Assembly (NCBI RefSeq): GCF_030272615.1
Contig: NC_081405.1
Location: 606,243,677 to 606,303,676 of the forward strand
Direction of reading: 5' to 3'
Source: Cryptomeria japonica
Lineage: Eukaryota > Streptophyta > Pinopsida > Cupressales > Cupressaceae
DNA: 60,000 nt
Below are positions 1 to 12,760 of this stretch, piece by piece. The position numbers and the translations under genes are program-made. The first letter of the stretch is position 1. Each line of letters opens with the position of its first letter. The notes below the pieces were generated by a model, which was given only the letters and a program-made list of their open reading frames with translations, made no database searches and was not told the DNA's origin.

Positions 1-925
1 TGGGGGTTTTGAAAGAATCCCCTAACCTTCGATTTGGGTTTTGTAATGGCTCCCAAAACCACCAGGTTCAAGCCTAAAACCTCACATCCTTTGATAGTCA
101 CACCTCTAATAGAAAAACACCTTTCCACGTCAATAGGGGCTGAAAAGATAGAAACCATTAGCAGAGAATAAAGCTTCATACCACGAACCAAAGTCCAACA
201 ACCAAGAGATAGAGCCACACTGCTTTGCAGGACATCTGGGTTTTAAGAAGGCTCCCAGAACTGAATATTGAAGAAGAGGCCTTAACTAGTCCAACTCCAA
301 GCAAATGAGAAAAACCCAAATCTCCATCACTATAGGAGAAAAGGAATAAAAATCAACAGAAAGGAGAGAGCAGCAATCAACCATCCGACCTCCAAAAAGT
401 TGCATCTATCAGCAACCAGCCAACCACTCTTCCCCTTTATAGAAGGATGAAACACCTCAATAGGATAGACTGAGAAGATCATAAAGATGAAACCTAGAAA
501 TAAAAGCACCAGCACCTTGGGAGTTAACCTCTTGACAAGAATAGAAAAATGAGGCACCCACAACCTTCAAGAGGACCCCTGACAGATCTAGAAACTAGGG
601 TCAAGAAGACCCCCCAAGAAGAGAACCCGTGTAGCAACAAAGCCCACATCAAGGGCTGAAGATAAGCATCCAAAACACAACGTGAGAGGAAAAAGACACC
701 TCCAAGAAACCTTTGAAATGACAAAGAAGGAACATGGGTATCAATAAAAGCCCTCAAATATATCAATGAGAAAATATCCCGGTACAAGCTTAAAACTCTT
801 TCACACAGCCCTCTAAAAGAAAGAGGGACCAGAGAAAATCCAAAACATGAAAACCCCAAACCCCTCAAAACCACCCAAAGCTCCAGAAAAATAGAAGCAC
901 CCGAAGAGGATAAAAACTAGCAAGG
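1..925 (-). other. Unassigned low-coding sequence, possibly LINE 3' region
   Basis: No supported gene. Read on the minus strand the stretch is T/G-rich with short open frames that resemble no family I know. Near its low-coordinate end it has a motif of the form GGTTTTGGG..CAAAACCC, which loosely resembles the 3' ends of the LINE-like pieces near 53.1 kb and 56.2 kb. That similarity is the only reason to suggest a 5'-truncated non-LTR element. I see no poly(A) tail or target duplication, so it may equally be unrelated decayed sequence. Confidence 0.22.
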
Positions 926-1014
926 TGATTGCAAGTGGGTAGTATGCAAACAAAGCATTCAAACGTATTAAAAACATGGAACATTAATCAAACCACATGA
1001 AAACATAAACATAA

Positions 1015-2136
1015 TGTTTATACCTTGCAAGCTTATACCTTCTCTCTCGAGTCAAGCTTGGTGAAGTAAAGGCACCCCTTGATGATGCTCCACTTGATAT
1101 GATCCTTTGAGTGATTTGAATGTGGCTGGCTCTCCAATATTGTGCACAAATGGATGTGATGGATTAAGGATTAAAGGATGGAATAGCTAAGTATGGATGA
1201 GTGCTAATTTTAGCATGGTAAGGATGCAAGGATGGTTTCTTGGGCACAAACTAGCAACATGGATTTACTAAAATTGAAGATGAGATATGATGGAATGGAG
1301 TCCTCAATTTATAGGAAGAGAGGATGAGAAATGGAGGGCTAGGATTGACCCAAGATGGAGGGTCAGGATTCCTTGTGAGCCCACACAAGGCCCAAGAGGA
1401 GGTGTGGAGACCAAGAGATATGCCTTAAAGGCATTTTTTGTCTCCACACTCCTCAAGGTTCATTGGGAAGACTTCCCAATGTGCCTAGGGAAGAACAAGG
1501 GATAAGATATTCCTTGAGGGATAGAGATGAAGAATTAAAAATTCTTCAAAAAGGATGTTCATGGGGATTGGAGTAATAAGGAGGAATTAAAAATTCCTTG
1601 GAGGATGGGATGCCTAGAGGAATGTGAGATTTTGAAAATCTCACATTTACCTAGGAAAAGAGCATTTAAGGGGAGTGGTTGGATGGAAGAGATAAGGAGT
1701 TGACTTTGTGGCTAATCATGATGATTAGCCACTAGCAACTCATTAGGAGAGGGATTAGAAGAAAAAATAGGTGGGATTAGGGTAGATAAGATTTGTAGGA
1801 GGATTTGATTAGGAGAGAGAATGAGTGGAAGGAATTAAAAATTAGAAGAATAATGCTAAGTGAGTTTACGGAGTTTCTAGAAGAATTTATTAGGTTAATG
1901 ATGGATTAGGAAAAAGGTGATTTGTAGGAATCACCTAGGTTAACTAATTATTTGAAATTAATTAGTTAAGTGGAGGAATTTGAGGAGATTTAATATTGAG
2001 GATTTTTAGAGGAATAAAAGGGGATTGATTTATTAAATAAATCAATCAACAAACTATATTGATAATATTAATTATAATTTATTAATATTGAGGAGGAACT
2101 TAAAATAATTAACATAATTATTTTTAAGTGTCTACA
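1015..2136 (-). repeat. Putative 3' LTR of the Tat-lineage element
   Basis: The upper edge is sharp. On the minus strand a purine tract ends at 2137 and the LTR starts with TGTAGACA at 2136. The lower edge is less certain: position 1015 would give a CA terminus on the minus strand, but the repeat could extend to about 925. No second copy exists in the window for comparison. The content is AT-rich and non-coding. Confidence 0.48.
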
Positions 2137-2150
2137 TTTTTCCCCTCTTT
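2137..2150 (-). promoter_or_regulatory. Polypurine tract of the Tat-lineage element
   Basis: The minus strand reads AAAAGAGGGGAAAA immediately before TGTAGACA. This is the expected plus-strand primer next to a 3' LTR. It fixes the minus-strand direction of this element, in agreement with the RT and integrase further right. Confidence 0.55.
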
Positions 2151-2152
2151 TA

Positions 2153-3010
2153 CGCAACAACAAATTTGGTGGTGGGTAAAAGATAGAAGAAAAAGAAATA
2201 GATTCCCCAGCATAAAGCGTGGGAGGTGTATGCCCCCTCTATAACTTTGTCAAAAGAAAAATTGACAAAAATTTCTCGAAATAAAGAAGAAAGAATTTGA
2301 GTGGAGGAGATAAGTGAAAGAGAAAAAGGGAGCCTATGTAGAAAAAATAGAAGAGAATATAGAAGAAGAGAGACCACGGGGAGAATGGGCCCTCGAGGGG
2401 GCCCATATAAGACACAAAGGGCCCAATGAGGAGTCACTGTTACACACAAGCCTTGGAGCCAATAAGAGCCTAGAAGGAGAGAAGGAGAGATGTATCACAT
2501 TCCCACATGTGGTCATCGCGTCAAGAGGATCTAATGGTACAATAGACCCACTAGCTATGGACCACGAGTATGTAGGACTATCCCCCCTTGTTGATTTTTG
2601 AGGTTAAGGGTTGAATTGGGGCTTAGTTTATGGCCAAGATTTGGTGAGGCGTGTGCACTAATCGCCCTTTCAGTGTGTGCACCTATGGGGTAGTACGAGC
2701 ACTCGCAGGCAATAGGTAGGTAGAACAAGATTTTTGGGGGGGAAGGTGGTGTCCAGTGTGGGTGCTTGCACATTCACGTGGGAGCTCAAGGTGTTATGCA
2801 GGCGCTCAAGGTGTTACACGGGCGCTCACGTTGAAGGAGGTTGTAGGAAGGGGGAGGGGTGGACTAGGGTCTCTGCTAGCGCATGTGCCTACAAGATGGC
2901 GTGCGCGCCATGGTTTTGGCCCGAGTTCAGGGCAAATCAGTGTGTGCATTGGGGATGGGAGAGGTTAGAGGTAGGTTTAGAATTTTTGTGATAGGTTGAG
3001 GGTATGGTTG
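2153..3010. other. Non-coding part of the Tat element between polypurine tract and solo LTR
   Basis: No gene is supported. The stretch lies between the polypurine tract and the copia solo LTR, so it belongs to the region near the 3' LTR of the host element, upstream of the plus-strand plant-mobile-domain ORF. A TATA-like CATATAAG lies near 2403 on the plus strand and could belong to a promoter for that antisense ORF, but this is speculative. From 2740 to 2960 the composition is G-rich with several GCGC and CACG words. Confidence 0.35.
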
Positions 3011-3894
3011 TGTAAGGAAGTTAAGTAGCGGAAACAACTTCCTACACTAACCTTGAGAGGAAGGTAATGCAAAACTTTTTCAGATCGTTACAATAGTTAC
3101 AGAAAAATAGAAATAGATATAATAGCATTCATACCACAACACAGTGATTTACGTGGGGAAAACCCTTTCGGGAGAAAAACCCCACACTCCAAAAGCAGCT
3201 CAATATTTTATTCAGCAATCAAAAACAGATTACAACATACTTGCAGAGCAAGCTCTTCGTAGGAGTACCACTAATCAGAGATTCAGAGGCAACTCAATAG
3301 CCATAAGACTCTTACACACAACCTCTATCTCACACACCTCATAAATAGGAGATACAATATGTCATGCCCAAACTTGGGCACGAACGGAATAATTTTTTTT
3401 TGAAATACTTAACTAATTATCGACTTAATTAAATTATTGCAACTTTGGTTTGGTCCTAACTACATTGGTGTAAATCAGGTAATTAATTTTCAATTTAGTG
3501 ATAAAGATAACTAAGTCAAAAGGGGGTTATCACTAAGCTCCATTAATTAATAATTAAAATCTCAAGTATAACGGTGAATCTCGAATTTAAACGTTTTAAA
3601 ATTTATCTTATCTTTCTTAATCTACTAGGATTCTAAGTTTAATTACCCTCGTTATTAAAACGCCCTATTAAAATAAAACCCCATGAATTAAAAATACTTT
3701 ATAACCTTAGACTTAATTGGCCCTCTTGACCCTACAAAGAATTTGTGTTTACGCCTCCTTTTTTTTTTAATCTAATCTACCTGAGTAATTTAAAATCCTC
3801 TTATAAAAATCCTTCTACATTTGTCAAATATTGTAAGACTTAGTTTAACGACTAACAAATTTAATTCCTATTAAATATCGATTTAAGACTACTT

Positions 3895-3945
3895 TTATAT
3901 ATATATATATATACACACACACATATATATATATATATATATTTT
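3895..3945. repeat. TA/CA microsatellite in chromovirus LTR
   Basis: Alternating TA with a short CA block. The other LTR has the equivalent tract at about 13304-13347 with different repeat numbers. Confidence 0.8.
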
Positions 3946-4488
3946 ATATAATTATTTATATATTTGTTTGTAAATCTCATATATTTGAGTTTTTGATTAT
4001 ATTCCAAAAAGGAGGGAGGGGGAGTGGAACTTTTATTCTCTCTCTTTTTTTTTTAAAAGAACCCCCCCCCCCCCCTCTACCACACACATGTTTATTTTAA
4101 ATTGTGTGTGTGTTGCCCTAACCCGAAACTAGGGTTAGGGCGAACATGTTAATACCAAACCCCCTTATTTTTTTTTTGTGTTGTGTGTGTGAGTGAAACC
4201 CAATATATTTTTTTTTCTTTTTATCTTTTAAGCCTGAGTTAGTGTGTTGTGTGCAGGGGGTCGACGGCCATGAGAGGCGGTGCGTAGGAGCATCCAAGCC
4301 AAACCCCCCACCCTCTCCCCTTTTCTTTTTTTTGTATATGCTAACTGGTAAATGGCAGACGAATGGCCGAGCGGAGGAGGTACCGGGCGGAGACACCCGT
4401 TCGGGCGGAGGAAGGGTTTACAACAACCATCAAAGAGGAGGCGGAGCGGGGTAACGCGGGGGCACCGCCGGCTGCGGGCAGCGCCGCC

Positions 4489-4605
4489 AGCCTACGGCTC
4501 TCGTAGACCCTGGACGACGCCGCCCACAGGTCTGCGGTCCCCGCAGGCTATGGACGTCTACGCCCAGGGGCTGCGGGTTCCGCAGCCTGTGGGCGCCGCC
4601 ACCCA
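4489..4605. repeat. Three 39-bp GC-rich units in chromovirus 3' LTR
   Basis: Units at 4489-4527, 4528-4566 and 4567-4605. The second and third contain the inverted pair CTGCGG..CCGCAG; in the first the pair is altered by substitution. All units end in a GCCGCC- or ACGCCC-like block. They form the core of a GC-rich island (about 4250-4625) inside an otherwise AT-rich LTR. The same array is in the other LTR at 13904-14020. Confidence 0.85.
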
Positions 4606-4761
4606 TGGCTGCGGCCCGCGCATAACCTATTCACTCCATTTTTGTTGGCTTAAAAAAAATGTTTTTCGCTGGCTTAAAAATAACGTTTTTCGCTGGGAGG
4701 TTTTTGCATTATATTTTTTTTTTCAAGGATTTCTTTTTTTCTATATATAAATGTAAACATA

Positions 4762-4792
<31 letters not shown>

Positions 4793-4868
4793 GTATATAT
4801 ATATATACACAAGGAAGAGATAAATATAGTTACAATGTTTAAATGTTGGCAGATTTCTTATTAAATAT

Positions 4869-4973
<105 letters not shown>

Positions 4974-7814
4974 TTTTAAATGACTTGTTTAACAAATCTA
5001 TCAGATCTCCTTTTCTGTTATTTAGTATTATCAGAGCTGTAATTATTCATTTTTTTTTTGTATAAAACAGATTGTCAAAATAACATTTAAGGAGCTAAAA
5101 TTATTTATATATATATATATATATTTTCTTTGGCTACCATTACTTTTTAATCTATACCCCATATAGGCTTTCCTTTTGAATCTATCATTATTTTGTGTAT
5201 CTCAAAAATGCATACAAGGGTCTTCCTAATGAGTTTTGCAGAATTACTAATGGGGAGAATATATCTTATTTTGTAAGCCAAATTGCTAAGACTAAATACA
5301 AGAAATAGACTTTTTAATAAATTTCTTTTGTTGCAATAAATGGAAAAATAATGGACTGTTTTTTATTTAAATTTACAGCAACATAGTTTCATTTACTTGC
5401 AGAATACAATAAAATAAAATGCATTTACTTCTCTTTCTTTGTAAAACATAAAAATTTTCATACAATCTAATACATTACTTCTTTCATTTGCAACTAACTA
5501 AAAATAGGGAAAACATCATGTATTTCATTATCAAGTAGATACCAAGTAAATTATGGATACAAATAAACATGAATACAAATGGGTTGAAATCCCAACAATG
5601 TTTTTCTCTACATAGTAACTTGAGTATAATACATCACTTCCTCTTTCTTGAAAGTAAATACTACAAATGGTCACCTTTCTTCTTTTATACAAACTACTAC
5701 ATTGAATCTATCCTTCTTTTTTTTTTAAAAACACTTTTTTGCAACACAAAACAGCCACATAGCTCTTTAATCCTCCTTTTCCCATCCCATGCAACCTGCA
5801 ATAAAAACACATCTTGACCATGGAGAGCTCACCTCCCAGCCTAGGCTTACTAGAAGCCACCCCCGAGCTTGGAGAACCAAGCACTAAACGGGTTACAAAC
5901 AAGCAACTCCACAACAAACATAGGAAGACATTCACATACAAATTTCCCATCCCAAGCTACACTTTCACCACATTCATGGTGACTCTTCCATGGGTGGAAG
6001 TGGACCAAGTACCAATGGGGAGATTAGCAAGCCAAACACAACACAAGCCACCTCATGGCAATACAAATGCAACAAAATACTTCCACAATCCTTATGCCCC
6101 CCAAAAAGGCTCAAGGCCATATTTACTCCCCTTATGACCCCCAAATGCATACATAAGGCTATGCAACAAGGGTCACAAAGGACACCCTTGAGATCACTCT
6201 CCATAAGGAGAGCCTCTCACCCATGGCTGTCATACTCCTTCCACCCCAAGATCTTCCTAACCTCCCAAGAGTAGGAGATCTTGGACACTCCCAAAACAAC
6301 AAGAACACAAAACAAAACACATAGAAAAGAAAACTACACCTTCTTTACTTCCACAAAAACTTCATAAAACACTTTCTTTACAAGCATCTCTTTTCTTCAA
6401 CAAAACAACATAACTAACACATACAACATAAACAAGAGGAGATAAGAAGAAACCAACCTTATCCTGCCAATAGGTTTGCTAAAATTAGTTGGGGATGAGC
6501 TGCCCAATTCCACACAAACTTTTCTCCAAAATTCCTCCAAAAATTCTATTCTCCTACTAAATTTTCAATTCAAAGCATAATCTCCAAAAATGGAGAGTGG
6601 GTGATTACTCACTAAGTCTCCAAATTCTTGCCTAAGAAGGCCTCTCACACACTTCCCAACCCCTTGGGTGAGGTGAGAGTTCCCATTGGTTGCCCTTCCC
6701 AAACTCTTACACATTACCAAAATTGGAAAGGGGAAAAGGTGGAAGAAGATGGGGAAGAGGGTTTGACATCTAAAGGGAAGGTTCTCTATCCTAGGAGGAA
6801 CTTTCTAAGTTGAATTTTCGTTCATCTTGGAAACACCACTTTTTGAAGTGACTACATAGTCACATGGGAGAAGCCACATGTTTCAAAATACCCCAAACCC
6901 ATAGGTATACCCTTTGGACCTTTGGAAAAGCCTTAAAACTTACCCTAGGAGTTCATTAAACCCTTTGGAAACCCAACTGAAGTTTACCTACGGGTCAAAC
7001 TTGAGTTGACCACTCCCAAGACTCCCTACCCAAGGCAAATTTGGGACCACACTCATGTTTTGAATGGCTTTGGTAGAAACAAAACTCCCTCCAAGAGACA
7101 AGTCAAAATCAATGACACTTAATCAGCACATGTGTCAAGTGACACAATAAAAATACAATATAAAAATCACACATGGAATTTGTCTCTTGTAGGATTACAC
7201 ATATACATATAAATTAATTTTAACACTCAAGCATCATGCACTTCACAAATAAAATACATTACAATGGGGTGTTGTCTCTCCAAATAGACAACTCCCGGCT
7301 TAACAAACGTACATTGGTCTAGGCTTGGTTCTCCATATAAATTCCATGGTCACATGGATAATTTTCCTGCGCATCTCAATTAACACATTAGTAATTCCAA
7401 ATAATCACATTTATACATAATCAAATACATAGATTCCATTGCACATCAAACACTCATACATTTGGCAACAATAATTCAATATCTCATTCGTTCAAATTCA
7501 ATTTCACATAAGCAATTAACATAATTTTCCAAAATTGAACCACTCATAAATAAGCATCATTTTTCTATCATCAAAATAAAATCCTGCAAATTTCCAATAA
7601 TGACATTCACCATCATAATGTAATTCTATTCTAGTAACATATCTAAAGTTTCATAATCATCATGCATGAAATAAAGCATCAACATATGTCAGTGTGATCC
7701 AAATCATGGAATCATATAAGTTCTAAGTCCATAAAGCATAAAATAAAGCATCCATAATAGTCTCAATATGCAAATAACTGAAAATGTCAAACTGAATCGG
7801 GGTAGGGCCTCACA

Positions 7815-7828
7815 CCCTCCCCCTCTAG
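7815..7828 (-). promoter_or_regulatory. Polypurine tract of the chromovirus
   Basis: The minus strand reads CCTAGAGGGGGAGGG directly before TGTGAGG of the 3' LTR. The CCTAG followed by a G-run recurs at the LARD polypurine tract (41405-41420). Confidence 0.85.
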
Positions 7829-9290
7829 GCATGAACTTCCTCCTGGAGTTCATCAAAAAGGTGGGGGTACTGTGATCTCATAAGTACTGCATCCTCCCAT
7901 GAGGTTGTGACCTCATCATAGCAATCCCACTGGACCCTAACCTGGTCCAGCTCTCGCCCTCGAAGGCTCAGCGTCCGGCGTGCCAAAATGCGAATGGGCT
8001 CCAAAGCTAGCTGCCCGTCCGACTCCACCTGCAAGGCATCCCAATCTATAATATGAGACTCATCATAGATATACTTCCTCAAAACTGAAACATGAAACAC
8101 ATCGTGGATGCGTGACAGGCTAGGTGGCAATGCTAGACGGTAGGCAACTGGCCCTATCCTCTCAAGGATCTCAAATGGTCGTACAAATCGAGGTGCGAGC
8201 TTAGAACCCTTTCCATAACGGATTGGACTCTTATGCGGTCGCACTCTCAAGAAGACTCTGTCTCCAACTGAGTAGCTACGGTCAACCCTCTTTGCATCTA
8301 CATATTTCTTCTGTCTATCCTGTGCCTCTCTAAGATGCTGCCTAATCAAATCCACCTGCTGCTCCATATCCCGAACTATCTCTGGACCAATAGCAACTCT
8401 GTCCTCTATGCGGTCCCAACTCAATGGTGTCCTACAAGGCCTGCCATATAATGCCTGATAGGGTGGCATCCCCAAGGACGTGTGATGCCCATTGTTATAG
8501 GCAAACTCCACTAAGGGAAGGTACTCTTCCCATCTGGTCTGGTGATCCATGACATACATGCGAAGCATATCCTCTAACACCTAATTAACTCTCTCTGTCT
8601 GGCCATCCGTCTCCGGATGATAGGCTGTACTGAAATTGAGCTTGGTACCCATAGCTGCCTGTAATGCCTTCCAAAAAGAAGAAGTGAAGAGGGAATCCCT
8701 GTCGGAAATGATCTTACGTGGAACACCATGAAGTCTGACAATGTCTCGCAAAAACACCTGTGCTACTGCTGGTGCTGTGAAGGTGGTACGAACTGGTGAA
8801 AAGTGAGCCACTTTGGTCAACTTGTCAACCGTCACCAAGATGGCATCATGGCGGCGAGATGACATAGGGAGACCAATGATGAAATCCATGGATATAGTAT
8901 CCCACTTCCACTCTGGTATAGCATGAGATTGGAGCAACCCACCTGGATGGTGGTGCTCTACCTTGACTCTCTCACACTCAAGACATCGGGCTACCAACTC
9001 GGCAATAAGCTGTCGCATTCCTGGCCAATGGTATAGTGCTCTCAAGTCTACATGCAACTTCTTGACACCGGGATGCGCTGCATAAGGAGCTCTATGAGCC
9101 TCTGTGATAATGAACTCCCGCAATCCCCCGGAAGAAGGTACATAGATGCGCCCTCTATGGCGTAATAACCCATCGGTCTCTAAGGAATAATCCACATGTT
9201 TCCCTTCTAAAGTTTCCTGAGATCGAATAGCCTGGAAAACCTCTAAATACCACCTGTCCTCTGGCAATCGTTGCAAGATCCGATCTCTCA
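7825..9290 (-). pseudogene. Chromovirus integrase with terminal chromodomain
   Basis: The HHCC zinc-binding module lies near 8960-9090 (H..H of the [10 protein letters not shown] stretch, then CLEC). The core triad is visible as D in [10 protein letters not shown] in ISDRDSLF and E in DGQTERVN. The TAG at 8581-8583 follows directly after the last of these. The C-terminal 250 codons contain the GPY/F-type module (RIGPVAYRLALP, then HDVFHVSVLRKY) and end in a chromodomain-like block with VQWDCYDE and TSWED. In this family the chromodomain steers integration towards marked chromatin. Confidence 0.9.
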
Positions 9291-10617
9291 AATCCGTGCT
9301 CATAGACATGGTATATACCTCGTGACATCTCCTACTCAAAGCATCTGCAACTACATTTTCTTTCCCTTTGATGTAGTGAATGTCGAAATCATACTCACAC
9401 AAGAATTCCATCCATCTCCTCTGTCGTGCATTAAGATTTGGCTGAGTGAATATGTACTGTAGGCTTTGATGGTCTGAGTGCAACTCAAAGTGATGACCCA
9501 AAAGGAAATGTCTCCATCTCACAAGTGCATGCACTACGGCTGCAAGCTCAAGGTCATGAGTAGGGTAATTAAGCTCGTGAGTCTTGAGTTTCCTAGACTC
9601 AAAGGCTATAGCTCTGCCATTCTGCATAAGTACTGCTCCTAAACCCTCTAGGGAAGCATCTGTGCAAACCATGAAATCAGCTGATGGATCTGGTACTACA
9701 AGGATAGGTGTGGTAGTAAGTGCCTTTTTAAGTTCCTGAAAGGCCTTCTCGCACTTCTCCGTCCACTCAAACTTCTTCCCTTTGCGCTGAAGAGAAGTGA
9801 TAGGATGAGCAATTCCAGAGAATCCCTCAACAAAACGTCGATAATAACCTGCTAAGCCCATGAAGCTCCTGACCTCTATCACACTGGTAGGTGCTGGCCA
9901 ATCCATAATGGTTCTGATCTTTGATGGGTCTACTGAGATCCCATCACCGGATATAACATGACCAAGGTACTTGATCTTAGTTCTAAAGAAAGCACACTTC
10001 GACAAACTGCCATACAACTGATTTTCCCTCAAACACTGCAAAACCTGTCTCAAGTGCTCCTCATGTTCCTCCTCATTCCGTGAATATATCAATATGTCAT
10101 TGAGAAACACAATCACAAATCGGTCAAGGAACGTATGGAATACTCCATTCATGAGACTCATAAAAACTGCTGGGGCATTCGTAAGACCAAATGGAACCAC
10201 GGTGAACTCATAGTGGCCATATCTAGTGCAAAATGCGGTCTTGTGGATATCACTATCCACTATCCTCAACTGATGGTACCCTGACTTTAGATCAATCTTG
10301 GAAAACACTCTGGCACCTTGAAGTTGGTCAAATAAATCGTCGATCCTGGGCAATTGATATCAGTTCTTGATAGTTACTTTGTTCAACTGACGGTAATCTA
10401 TACATAATCGGAGGGATCCATCCTTCTTCTTCACGAAGATGACTGGTGCACCCCAAGGGGATACACTAGGGTGAATGTGGCCCTTCTCTAGGAGTTCCTC
10501 AAGCTGAATCTTGAGCTCATTAAGCTCATTTGTGGTCATTCTATATGGTGCTCTTGAAATTGGTTCAGCTCCTGGAACAAGGTCTATATGAAAATCAATC
10601 TCTCTACGGGGTGGCAT
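9290..10617 (-). pseudogene. Chromovirus reverse transcriptase and RNase H, catalytic residue lost
   Basis: RT begins near 10617 with motifs [21 protein letters not shown] and PFGLTNAP. The catalytic block that normally reads F-x-D-D reads FLND at about 10100-10111: the first Asp is Asn, compatible with CpG deamination on the opposite strand (GAT to AAT after a C). RNase H follows with [10 protein letters not shown], an ELAAVVHAL helix, HSDHQSL and the terminal ADALSRR. One TGA (10360-10362) sits in an Arg position of the finger region. This copy is therefore enzymatically dead even if the stop were bypassed. Confidence 0.92.
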
Positions 10618-10731
10618 ACCAGGTAACTCTGAAGGAAATACATCTGAAAATTCTCTAAGGATAGGATGGTCATCAATAGATGGTTCTTTTTCCTCTTCTT
10701 CTTCTCTATCACTAATGGTGATGGCAAATAA

Positions 10732-11358
10732 CTAACATCCCTTTCGCATGCTCCGCTTAAGCTGCATGGCGGAGATCATACGAAGAGACACGGGTCTCTG
10801 AATTCCAGTGATCACTATAGGAGAGCCATGATCATCCTCACACTCGATCCTCTTCAAGCGACAATCCATCTTGGCTCTGTGGGCATAAAGCCAATCCATG
10901 CCAAGTACGACACCATATGATCCGAGTGGTGTAACTCTAAGGTCTACTAAGGTGGTGGCGTTACCAATCTGAAGCTGACAACCCTTAACCTCTGATTCCA
11001 CTGACACTCTAGCCCCTGAAGCCAATTCCACTTCCCAACTGACCTCTTGCCTAATTGCCACTAGCCCGCAATGCTCCACAACCAATGGAGATATAAAAGA
11101 ATCAGTAGCTCCTGAATCAAATAATATAGATACACTGCTACCTCTGATCATACCTGCTACCTCAATAACCGTGGCCTGATGCTCTGCCTGGCGGTTGTCA
11201 ACCGCTGCGAAGACCCTATGGGACTTGCCCATATCCCCAACTGTTGGCTCTGATGCTGCCATCCTCTGATTCCCTGCCATCTGACCCTGAGGACACTCTC
11301 TTGCCATGTGTCCCATGGCTCCACATGTGAAGCAAGCGCCACGTGCCTGAAACTGCAC
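10732..11358 (-). pseudogene. Chromovirus zinc knuckle and aspartic protease
   Basis: Begins with a CCHC knuckle (CFTCGAMGHMARECP, about residues 9-23 of the segment) that binds genomic RNA. The protease carries the catalytic FDSGATDSF motif at about residue 79 and a downstream hydrophobic GMDWL block typical of retropepsins. Catalytic Asp-Ser-Gly is intact. The segment is cut off by the TAG at 10732-10734, in the acidic linker before RT. Confidence 0.88.
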
Positions 11359-11559
11359 TCCCTGTGGTCTGGAGAAAGACTGTCCCCCTATCCTACTAGA
11401 ACCACTGTACCCACCCCTAGAGGACTGCTGAGTCCTAGCCGGAGGTGTGTAAGGAGCCTGAGATCTCTGATCTCGCCTCTGACCCTGTGACTGCCACTGC
11501 TTGGGCTTCGGGCCCTGCTGACTCTGCGGAGGCCTTTGCCTCTGGTTTTGCTGTGACTA

Positions 11560-12591
11560 TTGCGGAGGAGGGGGTTTGGAGAACCCCGATGAGTGCCTAT
11601 TGTTACCTTTCCAATGCGGTTTCTGAAACCCATAAGTCTATGGTGAAGGGTTACGGTTCTGAAATCGATCCTTCAATTCATGTGGTCTGGCCTGAATCTC
11701 CTCGGCTATCAAAGCCTTCTCCACGGCAACCCGGAGGCTCCCTGGAGCGGCCATTCTCACTGGTCCTGCTATGCCGGAATTCAATCCTCTGATAAATCGG
11801 TTGATGAGAAGCTTTTCATCTTTCAGGTAGTCTACATAAGGTAAGAGTTCAAAGAACTTGTTCTCGTACTGTGTCACTGAAAGACCCTTTTGCTGGAGGT
11901 CATGAAACTCATCCACCCTACGCTGTCTGAAATGCTCTGATAAGTACCTCTCCCTGAATCTCTCTGTGAAAATCTCCCAAGTGAGGGTCTCTATCTCTAA
12001 GCCACACTTATATTCTTCCTGTCTCCACCATGTGGAGGCTGTTCCTCGCAATAGGTGGACTGCTGCACGTGCTTTTAGATTGCTCTCATAAGAGTGCAAT
12101 GCAAAGCACCTATCTAGGCTTAAAAGCCATGCCTCTGCCTCTACCCCGTCGGTAGATCCCCCAAATGATGGTGGCTAAAGACGCATAACCTCTCTAATTA
12201 GATCCCCTGGATCCCGACGTGCCCTCTCAATATACACTGGTGCTACGGCTGGAGGTGGTGCTGGTAGGTGAATGGGTTCGGGTTCATGCACAACCTGACT
12301 CTCTACGGGATTAGGAGGTGGACTCCTACTCCGTTCCCGTTCTACTGTTCTATGACTTCCTGAGTTCTGGTTCTCAACATTGTGATCTACTGCTGGAAGC
12401 CTATCCTATACTAGTCCAATCAGGTTCTGAAGAGCTACCAAGATGTCTCAGTTTGGGTCAACTGATCGCTCGAGAGGAGCTGTTGGGTTCACTTCCTGAA
12501 CTGATTCCTCCCTAATGACCTCTTCGCATGCCATGTGTTCACGCCTAGGGCCTCTACCACGTTTGCGAGCTTGTCGCGTAGTTGGAGGCAT
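11560..12591 (-). pseudogene. gag: Chromovirus gag capsid region
   Basis: This is the N-terminal part of the frame. A basic, Arg-rich start is followed by a Pro-rich linker and then the conserved retrotransposon gag fold at about 11650-12110, recognisable from ASTWW near 12040 and the following RFRERYL and EFHDLQQ motifs. A Gln-, Pro- and Ser-rich tail leads to the zinc knuckle. Capsid assembly and RNA packaging would be its role. Five of the eight stops of the polyprotein fall in this gag part (12448, 12406, 12175, 11638, 11557), in a region rich in Gln codons. Confidence 0.85.
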
Positions 12592-12747
12592 CCTCTTTAA
12601 GAAAATAAAATAAACTGAAATAAATAACTATTTTAGGAGAAAATATTTTAGCTAATTTAAAAAATAAAAATAAAAATAAATACAATTTAATTAATTAAAT
12701 AATTATAGCAAAACGTAATGGAGTAAGGTTCCTAGTGTTGCCAACCT

Positions 12748-12760
12748 GGCTCTGATACCA
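12748..12760 (-). promoter_or_regulatory. Primer-binding site (initiator Met tRNA) of the chromovirus
   Basis: The minus strand reads TGGTATCAGAGCC three bases after the 5' LTR. This is complementary to the 3' end of plant initiator methionine tRNA. Confidence 0.92.

Larger units (their letters stand above)
7825..12591 (-). pseudogene. gag-pol: Chromovirus gag-pol polyprotein (8 in-frame stops)
   Basis: A single frame of 1589 codons runs from ATG at 12589-12591 to the terminator at 7825 without a frameshift. Domain order is gag, CCHC zinc knuckle, aspartic protease, RT, RNase H, integrase with HHCC and DDE motifs, chromodomain. Internal stops lie at 12448-12450 (TGA), 12406-12408, 12175-12177, 11638-11640, 11557-11559 and 10732-10734 (TAG), 10360-10362 (TGA) and 8581-8583 (TAG). 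Each is explained by one C-to-T change in a Gln CAG or Arg CGA codon; there is no TAA. The start was chosen because it is the first Met of the frame, about 170 bp past the primer-binding site. Product would have been the particle protein and replication enzymes; as it stands it is dead. Confidence 0.93.

Noticed and set aside
5708-6274. Frames on both strands repeated at 15086-15652
   Set aside because: Paralogous only because they lie in the two chromovirus LTRs; no recognisable protein on either strand.
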